From: Atopobiaceae bacterium
Lineage (GTDB): Bacteria > Actinomycetota > Coriobacteriia > Coriobacteriales > Atopobiaceae
Reading direction: 5' to 3'
DNA: 64,000 nt
Assembly (NCBI GenBank): GCA_017533825.1
Contig: JAFWIE010000070.1
Span: 1-64,000, forward strand
Every line of letters starts with the position of its first letter. Within the stretch, counting starts at the first letter, position 1. The notes below the pieces were generated by a model. It saw nothing but the letters and a program-made list of their open reading frames with translations. It did no database searches and was not told the DNA's origin. Positions 43,586 to 51,391 of the stretch are shown in pieces. A program made the position numbers and the translations under genes.

Positions 43586-44941
43586 TTACACGATGCCCTG
43601 GGCCATCATGGCCTCGGCGACCTTGAGGAAGCCGGCGATGTTAGCGCCTGCAACGTAATCGCCCTCGGTGGCGTACTCGCGCGCTGCGTCATCGCAGGCG
43701 TGATAGATGCCACGCATGATGGACTCGAGACGGCTGTCGACCTCTTCGAAGGTCCAAGAGATGTGACCGGCATTCTGGCTCATCTCGAGACCGGAGGTGG
43801 CCACGCCACCGGCGTTGGCTGCCTTACCCGGGAAGAAGGCGACGCCGTTCTCCTGCAGGTACTTGGTTGCCTCGAGCGTGGTGGGCATGTTGGCACCCTC
43901 GCCGACGATCTTGCAACCATTGGCCACGAGCTTCTTGGCATCCTCGAGGTGCAGGGTGTTCTCACGAGCGCAGGGAAGCGCGATGTCGCACTTGACGCCC
44001 CAAACGCCACGGCCGTCTTCCTCGTGCCACTCGGCGTTGGGACGGTACTCCAGATACTTGGCGAGGCTCACGCCGCGGTCGTTGCCGGAGCGCTTGGCCG
44101 CATAGATGCCCTCGAGCGCCTCGACGGAGATGCCCTCGGCGTCATAGATCCAGCCCTTGGTGTCGGAGACGGCGACGACCGTGGCGCCGAGCTGCTCTGC
44201 CTTCTGGACGGCATAGGTGGCAACGTTGCCGGAACCATGGACCACGACGGTCTTGCCCTCGAAGGAGTCGTCATGGCACTTGAGGTACTCGTCGACCATA
44301 TAGACCAGACCGTAGCCGGTAGCCTCGGTACGAGCCAGCGAGCCGCCGAAGGTGAGGCCCTTACCGGTCAGAGTGCCGGTGAACTCGTTGCGCAGACGCT
44401 TGTACTGACCAAACATGTAGGCAACCTCACGGCCACCGACGCCGAGGTCACCGGCGGGAACGTCGGTGTCGGGGCCGATGTGACGAGAGAGCTCGGTCAT
44501 GAAGGACTGGCAGAAGCGCATGATCTCCATGTTGGACTTGCCCTTAGGGTCGAAGTCCGCACCGCCCTTGCCGCCGCCCATAGGCAGGGTGGTCAGGCTG
44601 TTCTTGAAGGTTTGCTCGAAGCCCAGGAACTTGAGCATGCCCAGCGTGACGGTCGGGTTGAAGCGGATGCCGCCCTTGTAGGGGCCAATGGCGCTGTTGT
44701 ACTCAACGCGATAGCCGCGGTTGACGTGCACCTTGTTGTTGTCGTCAGTCCAAGGAACGCGGAACATGATGGTGCGCTCGGGCTCGACGAGCCGCTCGAG
44801 CAGGCCGGCTTCCTCATACTCGGGATGAGCGTCAAGGGCGGGCTGGATGGTCTCGAGGACCTCGGTCGCCGCTTGTACGAACTCAGGCTGGTCGGCGTAG
44901 CGCTCCTTGAGCTCCGCCAATACCCTCTGCGAATAGGTCAT
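43586..44941 (-). CDS. gdhA: NADP-specific glutamate dehydrogenase
   Basis: Start at ATG 44941 (GAGAGGAG 5 bases upstream); 451 residues, the hexameric GdhA length. Motifs: KGGIRFNPTVTLGMLKFLGFEQ, PMGGGKGGADFDPKGKS with the catalytic Lys, the following PAGDLGVGGREVAYM with catalytic Asp, VVVHGSGNVATYAVQKAEQ (Rossmann) and GANMPTT. It interconverts 2-oxoglutarate plus NH3 and glutamate; NADP preference is inferred from family similarity. Monocistronic. Confidence 0.96.
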   Translation of the reverse strand: MTYSQRVLAELKERYADQPEFVQAATEVLETIQPALDAHPEYEEAGLLERLVEPERTIMFRVPWTDDNNKVHVNRGYRVEYNSAIGPYKGGIRFNPTVTLGMLKFLGFEQTFKNSLTTLPMGGGKGGADFDPKGKSNMEIMRFCQSFMTELSRHIGPDTDVPAGDLGVGGREVAYMFGQYKRLRNEFTGTLTGKGLTFGGSLARTEATGYGLVYMVDEYLKCHDDSFEGKTVVVHGSGNVATYAVQKAEQLGATVVAVSDTKGWIYDAEGISVEALEGIYAAKRSGNDRGVSLAKYLEYRPNAEWHEEDGRGVWGVKCDIALPCARENTLHLEDAKKLVANGCKIVGEGANMPTTLEATKYLQENGVAFFPGKAANAGGVATSGLEMSQNAGHISWTFEEVDSRLESIMRGIYHACDDAAREYATEGDYVAGANIAGFLKVAEAMMAQGIV

Positions 44942-45197
44942 GGTAACTCCTCTCGGTATGCCTTTCGGACGAATGACAGGATACGGCTCGAAGGCACCTC
45001 TTGCGAGCGAGACGCTACTCATGTAACTTCCAATTTCGACCTCTGTAACTCTTTGTACATGTGAGGCACACGCAAACCCGCAGCTATCCCTCTTGGACAA
45101 GAGACAAGACAATGGCGCAGACCGGACGATTCGAACCACTCTCGAACCGCTCGGCCTGCGCCGCAGCCAATCCTAGCAAGTATTCAGATCAGAAGGC

Positions 45198-46619
45198 CTA
45201 ATCTAAGTCACATCCATCACTGGCGATGCACTTCTTGTACCAGAAGAACGAATCCTTCCGCACACGGCGCAGGTCGAGCAGGTCGAACTCTTCGCGATTG
45301 ACGAAGATGAAGCCATAGCGCTTGACGAAGCCCTCGTGCGTCGAGATGAGGTCAACGGCGCTCCACGGGCAGTAGCCCATCATCTCAACACCGTCGGTGA
45401 TGGCCAGGCGCATCTGCTCGATGTGGGCGCGCAGGTACTCGATGCGGTAGGGGTCGTGCACGACGTCGTTGCCGCTCTCGTCCTGCTCCAGCTTGTCGTA
45501 GGCGCCCAAGCCGTTCTCGGTGATGATGATTGGCAGGTGGTAGCGGCTGTAGACCTCGCGCAGGGTGTTGCGGAAGCCGACCGGGTCGATCTCCCAGCCA
45601 AACTGCGTCTTCTGGAAGTTGGGGTTCGAGATCCCCTGCGAGAAGCCAGCGATGGTGGCGCCACGCTGCTGGTCGCCCTTGGTGCTTTCGGCGTCGGGGT
45701 CGGGCATCTTGACGGTCGCGGTGCTGTAGTAGTTGAAGGCGATGAAGTCCGGTTTGGCGGAGGCCATGAGCTCCATGTCGCCGGGCAGGATGTTCTCGGG
45801 CAGGGCGTCTATCTCGGCGAGGTAGCTCCACGCCAGGTTGTTGTAGATACCGAAGACGGCCATGTCGAGGTAGAGCCAGTTGCGCAGCGCGTTCATGTTC
45901 TGAGCGGCCAGCACGTCCTCGGGCTTGCAAGTGGCAGGATAGACCAGTGCGATGTTGGGCGCAGGGCCGATCTTCGCATCCGGCAGCATCTCGTGACAGA
46001 GGTTCATCGACTTGGCCTGGGCGAGAAGCATGTGGTGGTTCATCTCGTAGATGCGCTTCTGTGCGCCGGGCGCGGAAGTGTCAACGCCAAGCACGGCACC
46101 GGCGGCCAGCGTCATCATGTTCTGCTCGTTGATGGTGAGCCAGTACTTCACGCGGTCGCCGTAGCTCCGGAACATGAGCTCGGAGAACTCTACGAAGGCG
46201 TCGACGGTGGCGCGGTTGGCCCAGCCGCCCTTCTCGTCTAGCGCGGCAGGAAGGTCAAAGTGATACATCGTCACCAGCGGCTGAATGTCATACTTGAGGC
46301 ACTCGTCGATGAGATCGCTATAGTATTGGACGCCTTCCTCGTTCACGCGGCCAGTACCCTCGGGCAAGAGGCGTGCCCAGCTGATGGAGAAGCGATAGGT
46401 CTTGAAGCCCATCTCAGCCATCAGGGCCACGTCTTCCTTGTAGTGATGGTACTGGTCGGCTGCCACCTCAAAGCCGCTGGTACCTGCGGGAGGCTCCTTG
46501 ACGTCTTGGACAGACGGGCCCTTACCGTTGGTGAGCGCGGCGCCCTCCACTTGGTAGGCACTGGTCGAGGCTCCCCAGAGGAAGCTCTTCGGGAATGGCT
46601 TAAGAGTTTTGTGAAGCAT
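45198..46619 (-). CDS. 6-phospho-beta-glucosidase, GH1 (first copy)
   Basis: Start at ATG 46619 (GAGAGGAG 6 bases upstream); 473 residues. GH1 landmarks: FLWGASTSAYQVEGA near the start, acid/base WLTINEQN, nucleophile IITENGLG, and a C-terminal STHEGFVKRYGFIFV region whose Ser, Lys and Tyr line the phosphate-binding pocket of phospho-glucosidases. It hydrolyses phosphorylated cellobiose-type sugars taken up by a PTS, though no PTS gene is adjacent. A TTGAATTCAA palindrome lies ~50 bases upstream. Confidence 0.9.
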   Translation of the reverse strand: MLHKTLKPFPKSFLWGASTSAYQVEGAALTNGKGPSVQDVKEPPAGTSGFEVAADQYHHYKEDVALMAEMGFKTYRFSISWARLLPEGTGRVNEEGVQYYSDLIDECLKYDIQPLVTMYHFDLPAALDEKGGWANRATVDAFVEFSELMFRSYGDRVKYWLTINEQNMMTLAAGAVLGVDTSAPGAQKRIYEMNHHMLLAQAKSMNLCHEMLPDAKIGPAPNIALVYPATCKPEDVLAAQNMNALRNWLYLDMAVFGIYNNLAWSYLAEIDALPENILPGDMELMASAKPDFIAFNYYSTATVKMPDPDAESTKGDQQRGATIAGFSQGISNPNFQKTQFGWEIDPVGFRNTLREVYSRYHLPIIITENGLGAYDKLEQDESGNDVVHDPYRIEYLRAHIEQMRLAITDGVEMMGYCPWSAVDLISTHEGFVKRYGFIFVNREEFDLLDLRRVRKDSFFWYKKCIASDGCDLD

Positions 46620-46669
46620 GCTGTTCTCCTCTCGAATTGGCAACGTCTACACTCTGCTAGACTAAACGC

Positions 46670-46679
46670 TTGAATTCAA
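46670..46679. promoter_or_regulatory. TTGAATTCAA palindrome upstream of GH1 gene (possible operator)
   Basis: A perfect 10-bp palindrome, partly extended (ACGC/ACGT flanks), lies 51 bases upstream of the GH1 start. It may overlap the promoter region (TTCAAG and TGTAGA read at 17-base spacing on the minus strand). Confidence 0.3.
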
Positions 46680-46841
46680 CGTTGTTTCGCCGAGCTGCCG
46701 CGCATCACGACTCAGCGCCATGCGACAGACAACGCCGTCACCGTGCAAGCACGTTTCAGGCAACCTAGCACCCTTTGAGAAAAACTGGCGCAGCCTTCTA
46801 GAAGAGGTATCCGGCTGCGAACACCATCCCTTTGAACAAAA

Positions 46842-46870
46842 GGCCCCCCGGAAACGATTCCCGGAGGGCC
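46842..46870. terminator. Terminator after the NifX-like gene
   Basis: Imperfect stem GGCCC..CCGG/CCGG..GGGCC, followed on the minus strand by TTTTGTTC. Confidence 0.65.
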
Positions 46871-46892
46871 ACCCAACGAGCGTGATTGTTTG

Positions 46893-47258
46893 TTAGTGTC
46901 TGCAGGCATCCTCAGGCGACATGCGAGCCAACTTGCCCTCCTGGAAGAGGGCCAGTACCTCTCCTGCAGTCAGAACGGAACGGTCCGCATATACGATGAT
47001 GCCGCCCTGAGTGAACCGCATGAGGGGCGGCATACCCATACCGGCGGTGATGATGGCATCAACCCCGAGCCCAAGGACGTGCATGATCACATTGCCACAA
47101 CCTCCTGCGCCATGCTCTACGTTCTTGACTGCCTCGACGTTCGTCACCTCGCCCGACTCGTCCAGCTCCACCACCGTGAGCCAGGGTGCATGCCCAAAGT
47201 GACCTGAGCGGGGCGCTGCGAGCAGTTCGTCGGTCTCGCAGGGAATCGCAATGCGCAT
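46893..47258 (-). CDS. NifX/NafY-like dinitrogenase iron-molybdenum cofactor biosynthesis domain protein
   Basis: Start at ATG 47258, with AGGAGG 6 bases upstream; 121 residues. It opens MRIAIPCETDELLAAPRSGHFGHAPW and has EHGAGGCGNVIMHVLGLGVDAIITAGMGM, the usual pattern of stand-alone NifX-fold proteins. In nitrogen fixers these carry FeMo-cofactor precursors; here no nitrogenase genes are visible, so it more likely handles another Fe-S or metal cluster. It ends with a Cys-His-containing tail (EDACRH). Confidence 0.85.
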   Translation of the reverse strand: MRIAIPCETDELLAAPRSGHFGHAPWLTVVELDESGEVTNVEAVKNVEHGAGGCGNVIMHVLGLGVDAIITAGMGMPPLMRFTQGGIIVYADRSVLTAGEVLALFQEGKLARMSPEDACRH

Positions 47259-47432
47259 AACGTTCCTCCTATGCTTTAACAATTGAGCATAACGAGCCTA
47301 ATCCATTGGTTGCCTTGGCACAAGCAAATCGAGAAAAGCTCACCGATACCTGGAAGTGCGAGTTCCTCATTCCGTGTAAAGTGTCTCCTACGGAGGATTA
47401 TCACGTTGGTGGCTGCGAATAGGGAGTGTCCG

Positions 47433-48362
47433 ATGTTGCAGGGGGCGATTGAGAGAGTCCGAGGCATCGCGTCCAAGGTCATGGACCTTGTGCCCGTAAG
47501 GTTCGTCACGCGCGTCCTCAAGAAGTCGTCTGCAAACCGCGTCGGCGCATACTCCGCCCAGATTGCCTTCTACATCTTGATGACGGTGTTCCCGATGGTC
47601 ATCCTCTTCCTCCAGCTCATCAAGGTTGCCCCCATGAGCCAAGAGTCCATCCTCTATGCCATCGACAACGTCTTTCCTGACTACCTGCTGACCACGCTGC
47701 ATGAGCTGCTTCAGGAGGTCTACTCCGCCTCCACCGGGCTCGTGCCCATCACCATCATCACGATGCTATGGACCATCTCCAAAGTCATGCACGCCATGAC
47801 GCAGGGACTCGACACCATATGCACCACCGAGGATGCACGGAACTGGATGGTGGTGCGCTTCTGGTCAATCCTTTGCACCGGTCTGGTGTTTGCGATCGCG
47901 GTGGTAGTTGCCGCAAGCTTCATCGGATGGCGGCCCCTCAAGATCTTCCTCATCCGTCACCGACCCCAAGGAATGTCCCTTTCTGGGTTCTCAGATGCCA
48001 TCGACGTAATCTACACCATGGTGATCGGGGTGCTGTCCCTCTCATTCCTCTACAAAATCTTGCCCCGACGAAAGCTCCGCTTCGTCGCGCAGTTCCCCGG
48101 TGCCCTCTTTACGGTTTTTGCCATCATGCTGCTGTCGAATGCGCTCTCCATCTACGTGGGTCGCTACAATGGCTTTTCCGCCTACGGCAGCCTGACCACG
48201 CTCACGCTCGCGATGTTCTGGTTATACTTCAGCTGTTACTTCCTCATGATGGGAGCCGTCATCAACGAGGTCCTGCAGGAGTTCGGAGCACATCTGTCGC
48301 AGCGTTGGGGACCGGCAAAGAGGCGCGCTCGCAAAGCGATCGGCCCGAACGAGGGTGCCTAG
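47433..48362 (+). CDS. YihY/virulence factor BrkB family membrane protein
   Basis: Start at ATG 47433 (GGGAG 6 bases upstream); 309 residues. Family signature SSANRVGAYSAQIAFYILMTVFPMVI near the N-terminus, and about six hydrophobic segments (near 55-75, 105-135, 150-180, 195-215, 225-250, 265-290) including FAIMLLSNALSIYVGRYN and YGSLTTLTLAMFWLYFSCYFL. Proposed inner-membrane transporter or permease-like protein, once mis-assigned as RNase BN; function not settled. Monocistronic, convergent with the sugar-binding protein gene. Confidence 0.88.
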   Translation: MLQGAIERVRGIASKVMDLVPVRFVTRVLKKSSANRVGAYSAQIAFYILMTVFPMVILFLQLIKVAPMSQESILYAIDNVFPDYLLTTLHELLQEVYSASTGLVPITIITMLWTISKVMHAMTQGLDTICTTEDARNWMVVRFWSILCTGLVFAIAVVVAASFIGWRPLKIFLIRHRPQGMSLSGFSDAIDVIYTMVIGVLSLSFLYKILPRRKLRFVAQFPGALFTVFAIMLLSNALSIYVGRYNGFSAYGSLTTLTLAMFWLYFSCYFLMMGAVINEVLQEFGAHLSQRWGPAKRRARKAIGPNEGA

Positions 48363-48388
48363 CCACGAACGAGTTGTTCTCCAGGTGT

Positions 48389-49564
48389 TTAGTCGTTTTG
48401 GGCTGAGTCCTCCTGCGGCGAGTAGATGGAGTAAGGCAGCACAATCATGCGCTCACGTCCGAACTCGGTGTCGCGCGGATAGGAGTCCATACCTTCAAAC
48501 AGGTCCTTACCGTTCTTGGCGTTCTCGGTCATCTGAGCGATGCAGTCGGCCATCGCCTGGGCATCCTGCGCGATGGTTCCCGTCATGATTCCCTCCGCAA
48601 TGAGCTCGCGACCGGCGGCGGACGCGTCGACGCCAAAGACGGGTATGGTCGTGCTGCCGTGGGTGCCAAGGTTGTAGCCGAAGGTCTGCAGGGCATCGAT
48701 GGCGCCCTCGGCCATCGAATCGCTGTTGGCGATTACGAGCTCGATCATGTTGCCGCTCTCCTCGTTGTAGTGCACGAGGTTTGTCGTCATGTAGCTCTCG
48801 GCGGACTCCCTCGTCCACGAGCCGGTGAGGTCGAGCTGGAACTTGTCGACGCTCGTGGGGTCGAAGTAGGTCAGGACGGGGTAGCCCGCACGCTCCAGGA
48901 TGGCGTTGGCATCCTCGACGGAGTAGACGGTTCGGTAGATGGCTTCGGCGTTGGCGGCCTCGCCCTTGAACATCGCGTAGGAGATGCGACCGTCGCCGTT
49001 GAGGTCGACCTCGTCATAGTGCTCCGTGAGGTACTCGCCGATCATCTTGCCCTGGAGGTGTCCTGCCTCGGCAGAGTCAGTACCCACAAAGGCCACATTG
49101 TCGTAGTAGTCGAGGATGACGCCCTCATAGCCTTCCTCCTCGATGGGGCGATTGAAGAACACTAGGGGGATGTGCGCGGATGCGGCCTTCTGACAAATCA
49201 CGTCGGTGCGCTCGGCACTGCCACTGTTGACGATGTTGACGATCAGGATGGACGCGCCATCGGCGATGGCCTTGTCTATCTGGGTGTTCTGCGCAATCTG
49301 GTCATGGTTCGCGTCATACTCATGGTAGGTAATGCGCTTTGAGGCGAGGTCGGCTGTCAGGGCGTTGCGCACCGAACCTATGTACACGTCGTCGTAGTCG
49401 TAGTAGAAGACGGAAGCCACGAAGTCTTCGACGGGAGCGCCCGACGATGACGAGCCGTTGCGTGCGGACGTCTGCGCGCAGGCACTGAGCATGAGGCAGA
49501 TGATGGACACGAGCGCTGTGGCAAGCAAGAGATAAATGGGCGGTGTGCGCCTTGTACGTTGCAT
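48389..49564 (-). CDS. Sugar ABC transporter substrate-binding lipoprotein (MglB/PBP type 1)
   Basis: 391 residues. Lipoprotein leader with a hydrophobic core and lipobox (LSAC, Cys29), a Ser/Gly-rich spacer, then a periplasmic-binding fold: DKAIADGASILIVNIVNSGS, IPLVFFNRPIEEEGYEG, FVGTDSAEAGHLQGKM, and a calcium-loop-like DLNGDGRI as in MglB. NPxx-type hinges and FGVDASAAGRELIAEG near the end fit galactose/glucose binders. No ATPase or permease genes adjoin it, so it is an orphan binder. Confidence 0.88.
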   Translation of the reverse strand: MQRTRRTPPIYLLLATALVSIICLMLSACAQTSARNGSSSSGAPVEDFVASVFYYDYDDVYIGSVRNALTADLASKRITYHEYDANHDQIAQNTQIDKAIADGASILIVNIVNSGSAERTDVICQKAASAHIPLVFFNRPIEEEGYEGVILDYYDNVAFVGTDSAEAGHLQGKMIGEYLTEHYDEVDLNGDGRISYAMFKGEAANAEAIYRTVYSVEDANAILERAGYPVLTYFDPTSVDKFQLDLTGSWTRESAESYMTTNLVHYNEESGNMIELVIANSDSMAEGAIDALQTFGYNLGTHGSTTIPVFGVDASAAGRELIAEGIMTGTIAQDAQAMADCIAQMTENAKNGKDLFEGMDSYPRDTEFGRERMIVLPYSIYSPQEDSAQND

Positions 49565-50312
49565 GCGTGACTCCCCTCCAACGTACGCTCCTGGCTTCCA
49601 TTATCCGTCATTGCGTGCTTTTTTGAGGCGTCTTTGGCGGATTGGTCGAGGGAGGTGACGAGGGGGCAGAAGGTGTTGTCACGTTACCATGCCGTAATAC
49701 CCTCGCGAGAGTTCATCGCCATGTAGCATCGCCTTGAGCGTGCGCTCGACGGCCTTGAGCGCCTCATTCTTCACGTTCGCGACAGGCGCGGTGCAGTCCC
49801 TGTTTGACTAGTAGTCGTAGGTCACCATGCCTTTGAAGCCTGACCTCGTCACCTGTCCGTAGCAATGACGGTGGCAGTCCCCGCATTGACGTTGTTCTTG
49901 TAGGACACGTCGAAGTCGACCCTCGCACCAGTGGCGTTTTGTCGATCGTGACCATCACCGCTGGGATTAACCCACGGCCCATATACACAAGACCGTCCGC
50001 CGAAACGGACAAAATCGTATTATCCGCAGCTGCACAAATGGCATCCTTGTACGACTTCGACCGAGCACAAGAATGGGCTTTATAGCCACCAATAAGGACG
50101 CTTCAACCAGCCGCAATGCGTATGTAGGGTACCGACATTCAAGAAGCGCCCAACTCTAATGGGGCCTTTTCGACTGAAGCTCTTACGCTTGACTCAAAGC
50201 GTTATCCTCTAGCAAGAATCACAGCAAAGAATTACGATATTTAGCGTCAGACCGACTCGAAAGGACGTTGTATGGGACACGTCACGGAATCAAATGAGTT
50301 AAGGAGGTCGCC
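49565..50312. other. 748-bp region without intact gene
   Basis: Holds the decayed surface-protein remnant at 49679-50102 (minus). The rest, including 50103-50312, has AT-rich stretches and ends in the AAGGAGG (about 50300) of the YhhN-like gene. Several short frames lack recognisable features. Confidence 0.55.
49679..50102 (-). pseudogene. Decayed cell-surface Ig-like/repeat protein fragment
   Basis: Reading frames on the minus strand shift and stop but contain recognisable pieces: VDFDVSYKNNVNAGTATV, then SGFKGMVTYDY, then NEALKAVERTLKAMLHGDEL. YKNNVNAGTATV followed by a GxGxYTG-like unit is typical of beta-sandwich repeats in Gram-positive surface proteins. At least two frame changes and internal stops separate the pieces. 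Confidence 0.55.
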
Positions 50313-50984
50313 ATGTCGTATCTGCCCATCTGCCTTCTGTGCCTTGTATTGGTCGCAGCATTCCTCTACGTGGAGGTGCGCAAGCAATACGTCTTTGCGG
50401 CGGCGCTCAAAGGTGCCGCATCCGCATGCTTCGTCGTGCTGGGGTTTCTCTCGGCAGGATTGGCGAGTGAGCCAATGCCAGCGCGCTTTACTGTAATCGG
50501 TCTCGTACTTGGCGCGGTGGCCGACGTTCTGCTTGCGCTCCGCTATGTCTTCCCCAAGCAGAAACAGCCGGTATTCCTTGCAGGAATCCTCGTCTTCCTG
50601 CTTGGGCACATCATGTATCTAGCCCCGATAGTGCCCCGCTGTCCCGTTCTTCTCGCCAGCGTGCTTGTGGGCATCGGTGCCACCGCACTGCTCATGTACT
50701 GGATCTTTGGCCGCATCACCGCGGAGCAGATCTTCAAGCTGTTCGGCATCGTGTACATGGGCATCGTTACCATACTCAACACCGTTGCCATCGGCACAAT
50801 GCTCGCCCAGCCCACGACCTTCTCGGCCATGTTCGTGCTTGGAGCACTGTTGTTCTTGGTGAGTGACGTCGTGCTCGTTCTGAACACCTTCGGACCACGC
50901 GAGCGCCTCGAGATGCGCATCGCAAACATCTCGCTCTACTACCTTGCCCAACTCCTCATCGCACTCACCCTACAGGTGCTGTAA
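50313..50984 (+). CDS. YhhN family membrane protein (lysoplasmalogenase-like)
   Basis: 223 residues with AAGGAGG 7 bases before the ATG. About eight hydrophobic segments cover the whole length, and family landmarks LVLGAVADVLLAL, ILVFLLGHIMYLAP and LFLVSDVVLVLNTF supply the conserved Asp/His residues of the YhhN/TMEM86 family, which hydrolyses lysoplasmalogens in animals. Bacterial role not proven; plasmalogens do occur in anaerobes, which makes this plausible. It lies between two surface-protein remnants and ends just before a dispersed repeat. Confidence 0.85.
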   Translation: MSYLPICLLCLVLVAAFLYVEVRKQYVFAAALKGAASACFVVLGFLSAGLASEPMPARFTVIGLVLGAVADVLLALRYVFPKQKQPVFLAGILVFLLGHIMYLAPIVPRCPVLLASVLVGIGATALLMYWIFGRITAEQIFKLFGIVYMGIVTILNTVAIGTMLAQPTTFSAMFVLGALLFLVSDVVLVLNTFGPRERLEMRIANISLYYLAQLLIALTLQVL

Positions 50985-51008
50985 GCATCACGCGCCACAA
51001 AAGGGACT

Positions 51009-51071
51009 ACCACAAAGGGGACTGTCCTCCGCCTGTCGTTTTGACACACGGAGGACAGTCCCCTTTGTGGT
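51009..51071. repeat. 23-bp perfect palindrome, same family as in iorA
   Basis: Arms 51009-51031 and 51049-51071 pair perfectly around a 17-base loop; the arm contains CACAAAGGGGACTGTCC. It is preceded by AAAAGGGACTACC, also present in the complement of the iorA copy. Lies 25 bases past the YhhN stop and could terminate it. Confidence 0.8.
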
Positions 51072-51090
51072 CACCTGCGCGGCGCGTATG

Positions 51091-51159
51091 CTACTTGACG
51101 GTAACGGTGCAGGCCACGGTCTTGGAACCAGCCCTCCCCTTCGGCAGCACTTCTCTGAC
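51091..51159 (-). pseudogene. C-terminal remnant of a surface repeat protein
   Basis: On the minus strand the frame reads PKGRAGSKTVACTVTVK and then stops at 51091, the usual ending of Big_2-like domains (x-C-T-V-T-V-K). No start or upstream domain remains in frame. Possibly the tail of the same former gene as 49679-50102. Confidence 0.4.
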
Positions 51160-51270
51160 CATCCCCGTTCCTTCCAGCCATACAGTTTGACGCATACCTA
51201 TTTCAGTTTAGCGATTTCTTCATCCCTCAACAGAGGGTATTCGCCAGCATGTCAAGCCACATCGAAAGCA

Positions 51271-51303
51271 AACGGGAGACGAGCAACAAGCCCGCCTCCC
51301 GTT
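51271..51303. terminator. Terminator of second GH1 gene
   Basis: 8-bp stem AACGGGAG/CTCCCGTT with a 17-base loop about 90 bases past the GH1 stop. Confidence 0.45.
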
Positions 51304-51391
51304 CAATCATGAACTCTTACCTCAGCCTGCCGATGACATGTCGACTCGTATCCGAGCCAGCGTTCAATCGGCAGGCCAAATCCTCAACTGC

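Larger units (their letters stand above)
50985..51391. other. 407-bp gap after the YhhN gene
   Basis: Contains the 23-bp palindromic repeat (51009-51071), a short surface-protein C-terminal remnant (51091-51159, minus) and the GH1 terminator (51271-51303). No intact gene. Confidence 0.55.

Noticed and set aside
46893..47258. Evidence for nitrogen fixation
   Set aside because: A lone NifX-fold protein is common in non-fixing anaerobes; no nifHDK, nifB or nifE genes are visible.
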